In this document: piece by piece, positions 1-10,529 of the stretch
Layout: each line of letters opens with the position of its first letter
Numbering within the stretch: the first letter of the stretch is position 1
DNA from: Hypholoma sublateritium FD-334 SS-4
Taxonomy: Eukaryota > Basidiomycota > Agaricomycetes > Agaricales > Strophariaceae
Direction: 5' to 3'
Assembly: GCA_000827495.1 (NCBI GenBank)
Contig: KN817522.1
Location: 1-64,000, forward strand
Length of the DNA stretch: 64,000 bases
Notes under the pieces: generated by a model
Seen by the model: only the letters and a program-made list of their open reading frames with translations
Databases searched by the model: none
Told to the model about the DNA's origin: nothing
Made by a program: the position numbers and the translations under genes

Positions 1-291
1 GATCGCGATATGTTCATGCGCTTTTTGGGATACGGGATTGGCCACAAAGGTCAAATCAAGTGCGTTGAACTTGCCGGTGAGGCAGGCGATCAAGATGACC
101 TGGAGGAGGATAAATTGGACCTGCAGAATATGGNGCGCATTGCACACAACCAGAGGGTACAGCCTAGGGTGGATACTGACAATGAAGGGGCCAGCAATAT
201 TACTCATGACGGTGATGTTGATCCATTTGCTGAGGACGCAGATGCAGTCTGCGATACTGACGATGAATATGACTTGGATGGACATTTTTGA
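1..291 (+). CDS. 3' fragment of a transposase-like ORF (partial, runs off the left edge)
   Basis: An open frame enters from the left edge in frame 1 and stops at 289-291. It begins DRDMFMRFLGYGIGHK and then becomes acidic, rich in D and E, to the end. From memory, the DRDMFMR..GxGIGHK block followed by an acidic tail is the C-terminal end of large basidiomycete transposase-type proteins (Plavaka/KDZ group). I could not test this by search. There is one ambiguous base at 134. Only the tail is present, so activity cannot be judged. It lies 430 bp upstream of a DUF6698 gene, and the two may belong to one accessory or transposon-rich neighbourhood. Alternative: the tail of an unrelated acidic protein. 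Confidence 0.4.
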   Translation, partial: DRDMFMRFLGYGIGHKGQIKCVELAGEAGDQDDLEEDKLDLQNMXRIAHNQRVQPRVDTDNEGASNITHDGDVDPFAEDADAVCDTDDEYDLDGHF

Positions 292-723
292 AATCGATGA
301 AATATATCGGACCATATTTTTTAAAAAGATTAAAGGAGAATGAGAAACGCTAAGCAATGACTCGATTAAAACAGGTACCATCGGAGTCGATAGTTCAAGA
401 GTGGCAACCGTGGCACGTCCCTGAACGCGGAAACTACGAAGGAGGAGCTTTCCTACCTCGTACAAGAAATACAGTCCCGGCAGGAGTTACCATGAAGGAA
501 GCAGCGGGTAACAAAACAAACATAGCGGCGCACGGCAGTGGTTTGACGCTTGCTATCGAGCCACCGACATGTAAGACTCGGATGTCATTATCTGAAACAA
601 TTCTGAATAATATAAATAGGCCACGAATTCGAGTCATTTCAAGTTATCGCAGTACCATGCCAAGCCATGGCTTGGACTGTATAAATACTGCGTTGATAGC
701 GTACAAAATCAAACGCACTTCCA
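292..723. other. Intergenic, no gene seen
   Basis: This stretch separates the transposase-like fragment from the DUF6698 gene. An A/T-rich TATA-like stretch near 606-618 could serve the downstream gene. The open frames inside it show no codon bias or family motif. Confidence 0.5.
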
Positions 724-2320
724 ATGTCTTCAGCATCTTTCCAACCCCCTCACGCTCAGTCCGAGCCGGGCGAAGAGGATCAACATCTTCACACTCCAGT
801 CGATCCAAGTGCAGAGATAGCCCGACTTAAACGTCGCCTTACTGCGGCACAAGAGGAGGTCAAGGAACTTACCCAAGGGAAAATCAAAAAGCCTCCNTAC
901 GTTGACCTTTTCTTTTCATCCTACCTGTTGTCGAGTCAAACTATATACAGTACAACTGTCACGATGGGACGCGCCATTCGACGCCTGGTCTCTCTATACG
1001 AATCCCTCGATGACCTCCTTCAAGCTGCTGATGATCACAACACCAACGAGAATGAGGAGAATGACGAAGCGGAATTACTGACCGAAGAGGCGCAGGAGAG
1101 GCTACAAGAGTACGAAACTATCAATTTGTTCGGTCCAGCCTTCTCTCAATTAGTTCTAGGTCTGAAAGTAGATTTGCGGCATTCACAGTTCTCATACAGG
1201 TACTTCCGTCAGTTGGAAAGGCAATCGAAGACCCCTCTACCGACATGGATATGTATTTGACGCAGGTATGTCGCGGTCCTGGTATCTGCTCCATTTGTTT
1301 CTTATCTTTTCATTCTTTAATTTTAGTTGCAGAAAGGTGCAAATGATGCTCGCAGCGACNATGTTCGAAGAATCAAAGAAGAAATCGCATTGTGGCTCAA
1401 TTTAGCATATGCTCCCAACCCTCCTCTGAATACGAAGTGCAGAAGTGACCGCGGGATGCAGAATGACATAACAGGCCGGCTTCTCTGTCCGATTGAATAT
1501 GATTGGGATGATGAATCGTACGTCTCATTTTGTGTATTGTTCTCCACGTACTTGAATCTTCGCTTGCAGGGTTCGTAACGAAATCCGTGCGGGTACCATC
1601 AATATATCCGAAGACTATTTCCTTCGATGTTTCTACCCTTACGGAATAGGAGATCCTGACAATGTCGAGAAAGGATTTCTTCGCAGTGGTTTACTTGTTA
1701 AGGTCTGTTTTATTGTGCCATGTTCTTCATTTGCTTATATATTGTTATGTGCTACGTGGCAGACATATTCCAGTATTTTTATCTCACCTTCATCGTCCGA
1801 ATCTTTCAGCGATGAAGACGAGAATGGTGCAGCGAGAAAACAGCAACGTGTCACAAATTCGCAGAAGAAAGCAACCAAGTCAAACGTCGCAAACATTCTT
1901 GGAATGGATGGTCGAGTTACTCCCCGCTCAATTGCCTATGCTGCTGTCCTGGTATGTCAACTAATGATTCTTTTTCTCTATCCAAATTTCTTATCACTGT
2001 CCCCGTAGCTGGCCTTTAACTTGACCAATGCTGGCTATTGGATGGAGGTGTTTAATCAATTCAATTTCCGTGCACTATATGCATTGGTTGTCGATTTCTT
2101 TGAGGGCCCTTCTGGTCAGGCAGCAAGAAGACGCTCACAGAATTTACTCAAATGGTGGAGCACGTATGTAGTCTCACCCAATTTCGTGTCATAGAATTTA
2201 ACTCATTTTCTCAACAGACAGATTTTTCCTCACCACAGCAGTGCATCCACAAACAGCCGCAAGTCTCGGAACAAGCTTTTGGCGCAAAGGGCAGCTCGTG
2301 AAGAAAGTGTGCCGCTTTAA
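724..2320 (+). CDS. DUF6698-family protein, 7 exons
   Basis: Unknown function; the family is known to me only from Agaricomycetes, where it is multicopy. I read exons 724-1159, 1213-1265, 1327-1517, 1570-1702, 1763-1951, 2009-2163 and 2218-2320; all boundaries are GT..AG and phases agree. Family landmarks appear in order: LQKGANDARSD, then a charged stretch, NDITGRLLCPIEYDW, the GFLRSGLLVK block, VTPRSIAYAAV, and the C-terminal LLKWWSTQIFP signature. The N-terminus before residue 80 is hydrophilic with a short predicted coiled coil. Ambiguous bases at 898 and 1360 fall inside exons. The frame is otherwise intact, so the gene may be functional. The splice at 1160-1212 is inferred from the shift into the frame ending DMDMYLTQ. 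A nearby transposase-like tail and a repeat array suggest an accessory location. Confidence 0.75.
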
Positions 2321-2479
2321 TAAGCCCGTCACGCATATGCTTATTCTAGTACTACACACTTCCAGCAGTTCGATATCAATTACATAATTACATATCTTAA
2401 TAATGGTCTTTGCNAACTGTTTACCATGCTGAACCAATGCTTTTTGCGGGTTGATATACTTGACATACTGGCTGAAATT

Positions 2480-3515
2480 GTCATTGAAGTTGTCTATGGG
2501 TACCTTGAATGACAGCGAGCGACCGTGCTTATAATAATGTTTATGAAATGATGATACTCCTGTTTGAATCTGTTGTAGAAAGTATAAGTGTCCAGTAGGC
2601 TGTCATGGAGTGACCGCACGGTTTTGAAAGAATGTGTGGGATCTACAAATTGACTACAGTTTTTCTTTGAATGATAATAGTCTAGTAAGACTATCACACA
2701 AATTGTAAACGCCCAGCAGGCTGAAGTTGAGCGACCACGTTGATAGTAACGTAGGAGAGGTATAATTGGACTGTATCGTTTCTTCTAATAATACTACAGC
2801 TCCAATGCGGTGTTCAAATAGTAAGCGCCCAGCATGCTGACACTAAGCCACCGTATTGATATTAACGTACAAGAAGTATAACTCGACTCTAGCGCTCCCT
2901 CAAATTATACTGATACTGAGATCTTTCATTTCATTCAGAAGCGCCCAGCATGTTGACACTAAGCCACCGTATTGATATTAACGTACAAGAAGTACAACTC
3001 GACTCTAGTGTGCTCTCAAACTATACTGATACTTAGATCTTTCATTTCATTCAGAAGCGCTCAGCATGCTGACACTAAGCCACCGTATTGATATTAACGT
3101 ACAAGAAGTACAACTCGACTCCAGTGTGCTCTCAAACTATGATACTGATACCTGGATCTTTCATTTTATTCACAAGCGCGCGGCGATCTGACATACATCG
3201 ACCATTTGTGAAAGAGTGTGAAAGGTTTGCAATTTGACTGTAGTCTTTTTTTTGAATGGTAATGGTATCCGGGAGTCTTCCGCAAGATGTAAGCGCCCGA
3301 CAGGCTGACATTGTGCGACCATGTTTGAAAGAACGTGTAAGAACCACAATTTGACCGTAATATTTCTTCAAATGATGATACTCTCTGAGGGTGCCAGAAG
3401 ATTGTAAGTAATTGTCTAGCCTGACGTTTAGCGACCGTGTTGAAAATACCTTACGAGAACTACAATTCGATTATAGCGTTTCTTCAAAATCACGATAATA
3501 CAGCAGAAGTGTACC
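2480..3515. repeat. Tandem array of ~116-bp units, about 8-9 copies
   Basis: Each unit begins near 'aagcgcccagcatgctgac', continues through a CCACCGTATTGATATTAACG block and ends in an A/T-rich tail. Three central units start near 2821, 2937 and 3053 and are almost identical, with a spacing of 116 bp. Diverged units lie on both sides, near 2574, 2704, 3171, 3288 and 3401. The conserved landmarks in the outer units are the 'gcccagcaggctga' box, a GCGACC/CCACC box, and a TTCTTC..AAT tail. No coding frame runs through the array, and the spacers are not unique, so this is not a CRISPR array. It looks like a minisatellite whose core was recently homogenised and whose edges are decaying. Confidence 0.85.
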
Positions 3516-4072
3516 ACACTGACGGCAATTACGGAAATTGGGCTAGCGCTATAATCCCCTTATATCCATTGTTGTAAGCCTACTTTCATATTATTCCTAT
3601 GATGGCAAATTCCACGTATTACGGAGACTTTATAAGACATTATTGATGGTTACCCATATTTCCATTTTTCACTGATGTACTTCTTGCTGATGCTTGGCTG
3701 ATGCATAGAAGTATTACCCGTTCCAAGTATCTGAGGTAGTTTATTTACTACTATAGCTATGTGTAGAGTAGACTACTGTTGTTAATGTACATCCTTTTTG
3801 CGTCAGGATGTAGGTATATAACTTGTATATAACTAGTACTTATTGGTAACTCTGAACTCATAAGGACCCACAGACTGTCCTCTCCCCTAATCAGCAACTT
3901 CTTAAACTTAGAATTCGCCTCACAGAAGTTCTACCTCAGCAACCCTCCAGGTAAGCCAGTTGCTGCGTGTTGGCTGTGTGTGTGGCAGAGCGCTCCAACA
4001 CTCATCTCACTTGGCCAACACTTGGCGCCTAATTAGAGTTTTGCGGCAATTTCCCTGAATCATTACATAATC
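3516..4072. other. Intergenic upstream of the AAA+ gene
   Basis: A/T-rich non-coding sequence between the repeat array and the start codon at 4073. It presumably holds the promoter and 5' leader; the last 150 bp are less A/T rich. No gene is seen. Confidence 0.5.
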
Positions 4073-7000
4073 ATGGATCACAATTCTGTTGCTGCAAGCC
4101 TCGCGAAGACGTATGCAGCAATCACTTCAGGAAAGGTCAACATCTCGCCGCGTAATGCCGCCCTCTTTCTCGAGGCGTTCTATTCACAGCCCAACCCGGT
4201 CGATTGCGTCACAAATCTTGCAGGCAGCAAGGCGGGGCTTTCAGCACTACAGACAGCTATCCACTGCGACTTGTCTTCTAAATATCTCAACTCTCATGCT
4301 GCGGCCGTGCTGCAATACCTTCAAGACGATGATCTCAAAGTCATCAATAACAGCCTATTCCTTGCCGACATCATAACCAAGATAGTTAATCCCCCGACAT
4401 TCTGGATCGAGTTTCGGAAGGCATTTTTGCAAGGCAAACTCAACGAAGCGGCCATACATTCTTTCGCATGGCTGCTGTTGCAGCTCTGCACGCTGCCCGC
4501 GGATGACCAGTCAGCTCGTTATCGCCAGGATACCGACATACTGACTATACTGAACAGCCTTCGTGCCGCTTCCTCCCCGAACGTCGTCGCTCTGGCCGCA
4601 AAGATAGAAGACGTCCTCAATACTGCACAGTCCACAGTCACCGAGCCTGGTGGGAAGCTCGATAACGATTTTGTCGAACGTCAGCACCACCCTGGTACGG
4701 AGTCTGTGTTGGAAGATATCGAGAGTTTTGAAGCATTGTGTCCAGGTGGTGGGTGTGCACTTCCATGGTAAGCAATCGAACATATTCAATCAGCCTACAA
4801 AAATGACCCCTATATTGGATAGTGGCGCAAAGCTTACATGCGGTCATTCATGTCCTTCAAAATGCCATGGTCTGGTTGCTCACTCAAAGACGAAGTGTAT
4901 GGAGATGCAGTCATCTCAGTGCAGAAATCATCACTGGCAGACTTGGGCGTGCGGCGCGGGACCTCCCAAAACATGTCGCAAATGCAAATATCTCAGTCAG
5001 AGGCTTGCGAAGAAAAGGCGACGACAAGCTCAGGCAGACAAATTACGGCACGACACGGAACAGAAAGCGCATCTTGGAAGAATAGACTCTATCAACAAAG
5101 AGCTCGAGCACGTTCGCATATCATCAGAAGAGGCCAGCAACCAGAAAGAAGCCAATCTAGAATCTTCGCGAGCCGCCAATGTGAAGATATCTACTCTACC
5201 TACTGGGTCACCCACAAGTTCCTATCACACCCCTTCTTTGACCCCGACACCATCACCAGAGCCCAGTACAATCCCTATACCAGTGAATAATTCTCTCGTA
5301 CCACCTGCTCCGTCGAGTCCAATTCAGACTAAATCATACTTCTTCGATAACATTTTTGGAAGTGATGCGGCTGCCGTCCAGCATGTTATTCCAACCCCTT
5401 TGGTTCTGCAGAAATCCCAGGCACCAGGGAAGCCCTTTATGCCTCTGAAGCCATCTCCATCTAAACAAGAATGGCAACGCCTACAAAAAGCAGAGCACAC
5501 GGCGCACACGGATTGTGACGCCATCAACGCGATAATGGACATGACGGGGCTTGAAGCTATCAAAGAACAAGTGTTAAAGGTCAAGGCAAGAATTGACACA
5601 TCTCGTCGTCAGCGTGCTTCTCTCCGATACGAGTGCTTTAATGTTGTTTTTCTTGGAAATCCTGGCACAGGTACGTCAAAAAATCATTTTGCTTTGAATG
5701 CTCAAATTTAATCTATATTGTAGGTAAAACAACTGTCGCCCGCCATTACGCCAAATTTTTGGCAGATGTCGGAGCCATTCCGGAAGACACCTTCATCGAA
5801 ACCACAGGAGCACGTTTAGCCCACGAAGGCGTCGATGGAGCGCAGAAACTTATTCAAGGCGCAATCAGAACCGGGGGAGGAGCCATTTTTGTGGATGAAG
5901 CGTATCAACTCACCAGCGGCAACAGTCACGGTGGCCCTGCCGTCCTTGATTTTCTCCTGGCCGAGATGGATAAATACCGCGGAACTTTGGTTTTCATCTT
6001 TGCCGGCTATAACAAGGAGATGGAAAAATTCTTCGAGCACAATCCAGGGCTCAAAAGCCGCGTCCCGTATCAATTCGCGTTTGCCGACTACACAGACGAA
6101 GAATTGATGGCCATGTTTGCAGCCATGATCAAAAAGACATATTCGGGACGGATGGTCCTTGAGGACGGTATTGACGGACTGTATAGTCGCATCGCCATAC
6201 GACGACTAGGCAGACGGCGCGGACGACCAGGCTTTGGAAATGCTCGCGACCTCGAACAAATGTTCGCTGAAATTCGTGGAAGACAGGCAACGAGATTAAC
6301 AAAAGGGCGGAGAGAGGGCACAAGCACGGATGATTTCTTCATGAGTCGTGACGACCTGATCGGGCCCAATCCGTCGACTGCCATCTTGGAAAGCATGTCC
6401 TGGAAAAAGCTGCAAACACTTACTGGCCTCAAGTCCGTGAAGGATTCGGTCCGGAGTCTTTTCAGTCTGATCGAGGGAAACTACCAGCGGGAGCTGCAGG
6501 AGAAAGAGCCAATGGACATGTCTCTCAATCGTGTCTTCCTTGGCGCACCTGGAACGGGGAAAACATCGGTGGCGAAACTCTATGGCCAGATTCTAGCCGA
6601 TCTTGGACTGCTGACCAATGGAGAAGGTCTGTATCCCAGCATCATTCCCATATGCGTTACCCGTTAAATACTGATATCTTTACACTAGTGGTAACCAAAA
6701 ACGCGGCCGATTTTCAGGGAGCCGCCTTGGGAGCGTCTGAAGCTAACACAAAGGCAATATTGGCAAGCACTGTCGGAAAGGTCTTGATCATCGACGAGGT
6801 GCGTAGATTATTTTTGTCCATTGCGAAAAGACATATCTGAGACTATTATAAGCGTATATGTTATATGGCGGCGGAGGCAAGGATAATGGGTCTGGCGGAG
6901 GATCTTCCAATCAATACAAGACTTCTGTCATCGACACTATTGTTGCGGAGGTTCAAAATGTCCCCGGCGAAGATCGTTGCGTGCTCATGTTGGGATATAA

Positions 7001-9057
7001 AGACCAGATGATTGAAATGTTCCAGGTACGTTCCTTTTTCCGAAAGTTGACGACATCATCCAGGCTGATTTAATGCTTCACAGAACGTCAATCCAGGATT
7101 GTCGAGACGTTTCAAGATCGAGGACGCCTTTAACTTCGAAGACTTTTCGGATGCGGAACTGCTGCAAATTATTGACCTGAAACTAAAGGCAGGCGAGCTT
7201 GACGCAACCGACTCTGCCAAGAAAGTAGCATTGGAACTTCTTAATCGCATGCGCAATCGCCCCAACTTTGGCAATGCTGGCGAAGTGGAGAACCTCATCA
7301 CACAAGCCAAGGCGCGTTGCGTCGCGCGTCGTGCAAAGTTACCTGCGGCAGATAGACCCATCGACGTCGTTTTTGAACCGCAAGACTTCGATCCGGACTT
7401 CGATCGAGGCGTCAGTGCCACTGCAAATCTCATCAAGCTTTTCGATGACGTTGTTGGTTGTAAAGTCATCATCGATCAACTCAAGAGCTATCAAGAGCTG
7501 GCTCTCGTGTGCAAGAAAACAAACAAAGACCCTCGCGAGTTGATTCCGATGAACTTCGTATTTACAGGTCCATCTGGTAAGACGACATGTTATCCGCAGA
7601 GGTGTAATTTTCTAACGCACTTTATGATTTCAGGGACTGGAAAGACGACAGTCGCACGAAAGATCGGCCAAGTCTTCTATGATATGGGTATCTTGGGCTC
7701 CATAGATGTCGTTGAGTGTTCGGCAACCGACCTTGTTGGTCAGTACGTGGGCCAGACAGGTCCGAAGACCAAGAAGTTGTTTGAAAAAGCACTTGGAAAA
7801 GTTCTCTTCATCGACGAAGCATATCGCTTGAGCAATGGCCAATATGCGCAAGAAGCCGTCGACGAATTGGTCGGGCTTCTCACCCACCCTTCTTTCAAGT
7901 CGAAGCTTATCATCATCCTCGCCGGCTATGAGCACGACATAAACCGCCTTTTGTCCGTCAACGCCGGCCTGTCAAGTCGATTCCCTGACCAGTTTGTCTT
8001 CCAGAATATGGACGCAGACTGTTGCATGGACATATTGCGCAAGGAGCTGGGCAAGAACAAGGTCGTTATTGATAATCTCGACGATCGTACTTCCAGGGTC
8101 TACACGGGCATGAAGGAGCTTATTCTGGATATGTCAGAACTACAGGATTGGGGCAATGCGCGGGACATGATTACCCTCTCGAAGAGGCTCGCAGCCTCGG
8201 CGTTGCTTTCGCTGACAGATCTCCCCGACGGAGCAAACGCTCGCCTCTCCGCTGATGAAGCTTTGGCCATTACGAAGAAGATGCTGCAGGATCGCCAAAG
8301 GCGGGCCAAGGTCCCCGCAAAGCCCCGGTGGACCCATCAGCTACCCGAGCAGAGTGCGACGCTTATTTCGCCGACGCCGCATCAACTGTCCACGACGACG
8401 AGCACATCCGCAGCCCCGCCGTCTTCCCCTCGCACGCAGACCCCTACCTCCCCAAGGCAGCCGCAGCGCTCTCAAAAAGAAAGGCAGAACGCAAGCAACC
8501 AGTCCCAGCTGCCTGCCCAAAATAAGGCATGTTGTAGCCCTGGGCCAAGTACCCAATGTGCGAAGTCGCCAACAGCGAAACCCACGCAGGGTGTGCAGCG
8601 GGACCCAGGGGTCTCCGATAAGGTCTGGCATGAGCTGAATAAAACCAAACGAGCCGCCGAAACGATCGCAGAAAAGGCCAGGAAGGAGCAGCGTGAACTT
8701 GAACGCAAGGTTGCAGAGCAGAAACGCTTTGAAGAAGCGCAGCGCAAGAGAAAGCTCGAAGTGGAGCAGGCTCTGGCTACCGAACAAGATCCTGCGCAGC
8801 GAACTGAGCTGCTGCGCCAGCGCGACGAAGCACGTTGCTTAGAAGAGGCTGCTCGAGCAGCGAAGCAGAAGGCGGCTGACGAAATCCGTCGTCGAAGGGA
8901 GGCAGAAGGCCGGAGACAAGACACAGAACAGAGGGCGCAGCAGAAACTGCTTGAGATGGGTGTTTGCGAAGTTGGATATCAATGGCAGAATATGGGCTCG
9001 TATTATAGGTGTGCAGGCGGTTCTCACACCGTTGATATCAGTGCACTCGGACTGTAA
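4073..9057 (+). CDS. NFX1-type zinc finger and triple AAA+ (CbbX-like) ATPase, helicase-less, 1549 aa
   Basis: Probable ATP-driven remodeller of unknown substrate. I read seven exons: 4073-4767, 4823-5670, 5724-6626, 6689-6802, 6853-7025, 7084-7576 and 7634-9057. An N-terminal helical region (1-215) leads to one NFX1-type finger (~228-275, with CGAKLTCGHSCPSKCHG and WACGAGPPKTCRKC), a coiled coil (~280-335), and a Pro/Ser linker. Three AAA+ modules follow. Walker A motifs are GNPGTGKTT (510), GAPGTGKTS (788) and GPSGTGKTT (1073). Walker B motifs are IFVDEAY (568) and LFIDEAY (1132), but the second module has IIDEVPY (~847). An E/K/R coiled coil (~1400-1515) precedes a C-terminal MGVCEVGYQW..CAGGSH block typical of the family. 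In fungi these modules usually follow a UPF1-like helicase and several NFX1 fingers; here the helicase is absent although the frame is intact. The intron at 6803-6852 is the least certain. Confidence 0.85.
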
Positions 9058-9683
9058 ATACAGCGTACTTTTCTATTGGATTCGTCAATGCTCGATCGGA
9101 CTCTGGATAAATATGTCTCGTAGATACATGATAAAGTAGTAGAACTTGCAGATGTAGAACACACTCAGAATATAGATAGAGGATATTCCCACGATCAACC
9201 CAGGGTCTGATCTTCAAAAAATTTCCATCGATTTCTTGCCATCCTCCCCCACAAGTATTTCCCTCATTCCATGAACAGCACCATGTTACACATTAAAATG
9301 AATATATTTCACACCAACAACACGTTCTCCTAAGAAACTGCCACCAACAACCCTTGTCCCAGTTGCACTACCGACGCTCTACACACTGGCACGAAGGAGC
9401 CTATACGAAATGGAAGGGTCAAAAGTAGAAGAAATAGCAAATGTACCGCACGGCGCAAATCAAGATGGATATAAACGAGTGACTCGAGAGTATAGTATGT
9501 GATAGGACAACAAAAAAGGTGAGTGAGTCTGTGATATGTTTGGGGTTTATAATTACACTAAGAGCTGCCAATAGATGGCGAAAAAGGTGTACAGTATACA
9601 AAAGGCCATAAAATTAGGGGAAACGGTCGCCGAAGTGATGTCTCGGGGTCAGAGAAACGACTGGATGGTTGGCGAGCAATGTC
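9058..9683. other. Intergenic between convergent 3' ends
   Basis: This is the 3' flank of the AAA+ gene (+) and of the hypothetical gene on the minus strand. It is A/T rich with no coding signal; polyadenylation of both genes probably falls here. Confidence 0.5.
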
Positions 9684-10529
9684 CTAGGCACGAACGACGA
9701 CTTGAGCGTACGAGGGCTCCGCACCCTTGCTGGTCTTCCCTTCCGATTCCTCAGACTCGATGTGCTCCCAGGGCTCGTCAATCTCCATGTCGTGCACCAC
9801 ATGTGTCGGCATGTCGTCGAGCACAATCACTCCCCGCACAGCAGGGACCAGTTCGAACTCGTCCTCCTTCCCCTTCCGCGGCTTGCGCTGCGAGACCTCC
9901 AGCAGCTCCGCAAAGGACACCTGCACATCCATGCGGTCGCCAACGCTCTGCACGGCCCGTGCATTTGCGCGCGCAATCGCGCCGACGCATGCACCGGGCC
10001 CCGCTGCGGAGAGGCCCTCGATGAGCATCGCGGCCCGGATGGGCGAGGCCGCGCGATCGACGGCGTCCACGCCCGCGTCAATCTCGACCTCGAGCTTGCC
10101 TCGCAGCTTGCGCTTCGCGTCGCGGTCCTCGCGCCCGCCCGAGGGTGCACGCTTGCCCGCTGGGCCAAGGAAGCCCGTGGCGGCCGCCTTGCGCGCGCGG
10201 TTCAGAGCGCGCTCGCCGGCCCGCTTCGTGCGCTGGCGGTCGTGCTCGTATGCGCGCATGTCGCGCTCCTGCACCTTGGGTATCGCGGCGGCGGCGATGT
10301 CCAGTGGCGAAAGCGGCTCATTGGTGTCCTTGGAGGGGCGGACGTTCTCCTCGTCAGACTGGTTAGCAGAGAGCTGCTGCTCGCTGTCGACAGGGGCTTT
10401 GACGACGTCCACCTTCAGAGGGGCGCCCTGCTTCCTCGAGTGCGGGGAAACCTTGACTGTGTTGGATACGTGGGCGGTTGGCTTGAACGGGGCGACGGAC
10501 TTGGTGGTGGTCTTTGTGTTGAAAGGCAT
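9684..10529 (-). CDS. Hypothetical protein, 281 aa, basic middle and acidic C-terminus
   Basis: I do not recognise the family. One exon starts with MPFNTKTTTKSV and ends in YAQVVVRA. An in-frame start at 10691 would add 54 low-complexity residues; I chose 10529 because the family-like composition starts there. The N-terminal 110 residues are polar and probably disordered. Residues ~120-190 are Lys/Arg-rich (HDRQRTKRAGERALNRARK), and an Ala-rich helix-prone segment follows. The last 70 residues are acidic (LDDMPTHVVHDMEIDEPWEH). Third-position G/C is high and the frame is long, which favours a real gene. There is no signal peptide or membrane segment. A nuclear or nucleic-acid role is possible from the basic patch, but this is a guess. 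Confidence 0.65.
   Translation of the reverse strand: MPFNTKTTTKSVAPFKPTAHVSNTVKVSPHSRKQGAPLKVDVVKAPVDSEQQLSANQSDEENVRPSKDTNEPLSPLDIAAAAIPKVQERDMRAYEHDRQRTKRAGERALNRARKAAATGFLGPAGKRAPSGGREDRDAKRKLRGKLEVEIDAGVDAVDRAASPIRAAMLIEGLSAAGPGACVGAIARANARAVQSVGDRMDVQVSFAELLEVSQRKPRKGKEDEFELVPAVRGVIVLDDMPTHVVHDMEIDEPWEHIESEESEGKTSKGAEPSYAQVVVRA

Noticed and set aside
2821..3170. CRISPR-like repeat array
   Set aside because: Units are contiguous 116-bp tandem copies without unique spacers, in a eukaryotic genome. It is a minisatellite.
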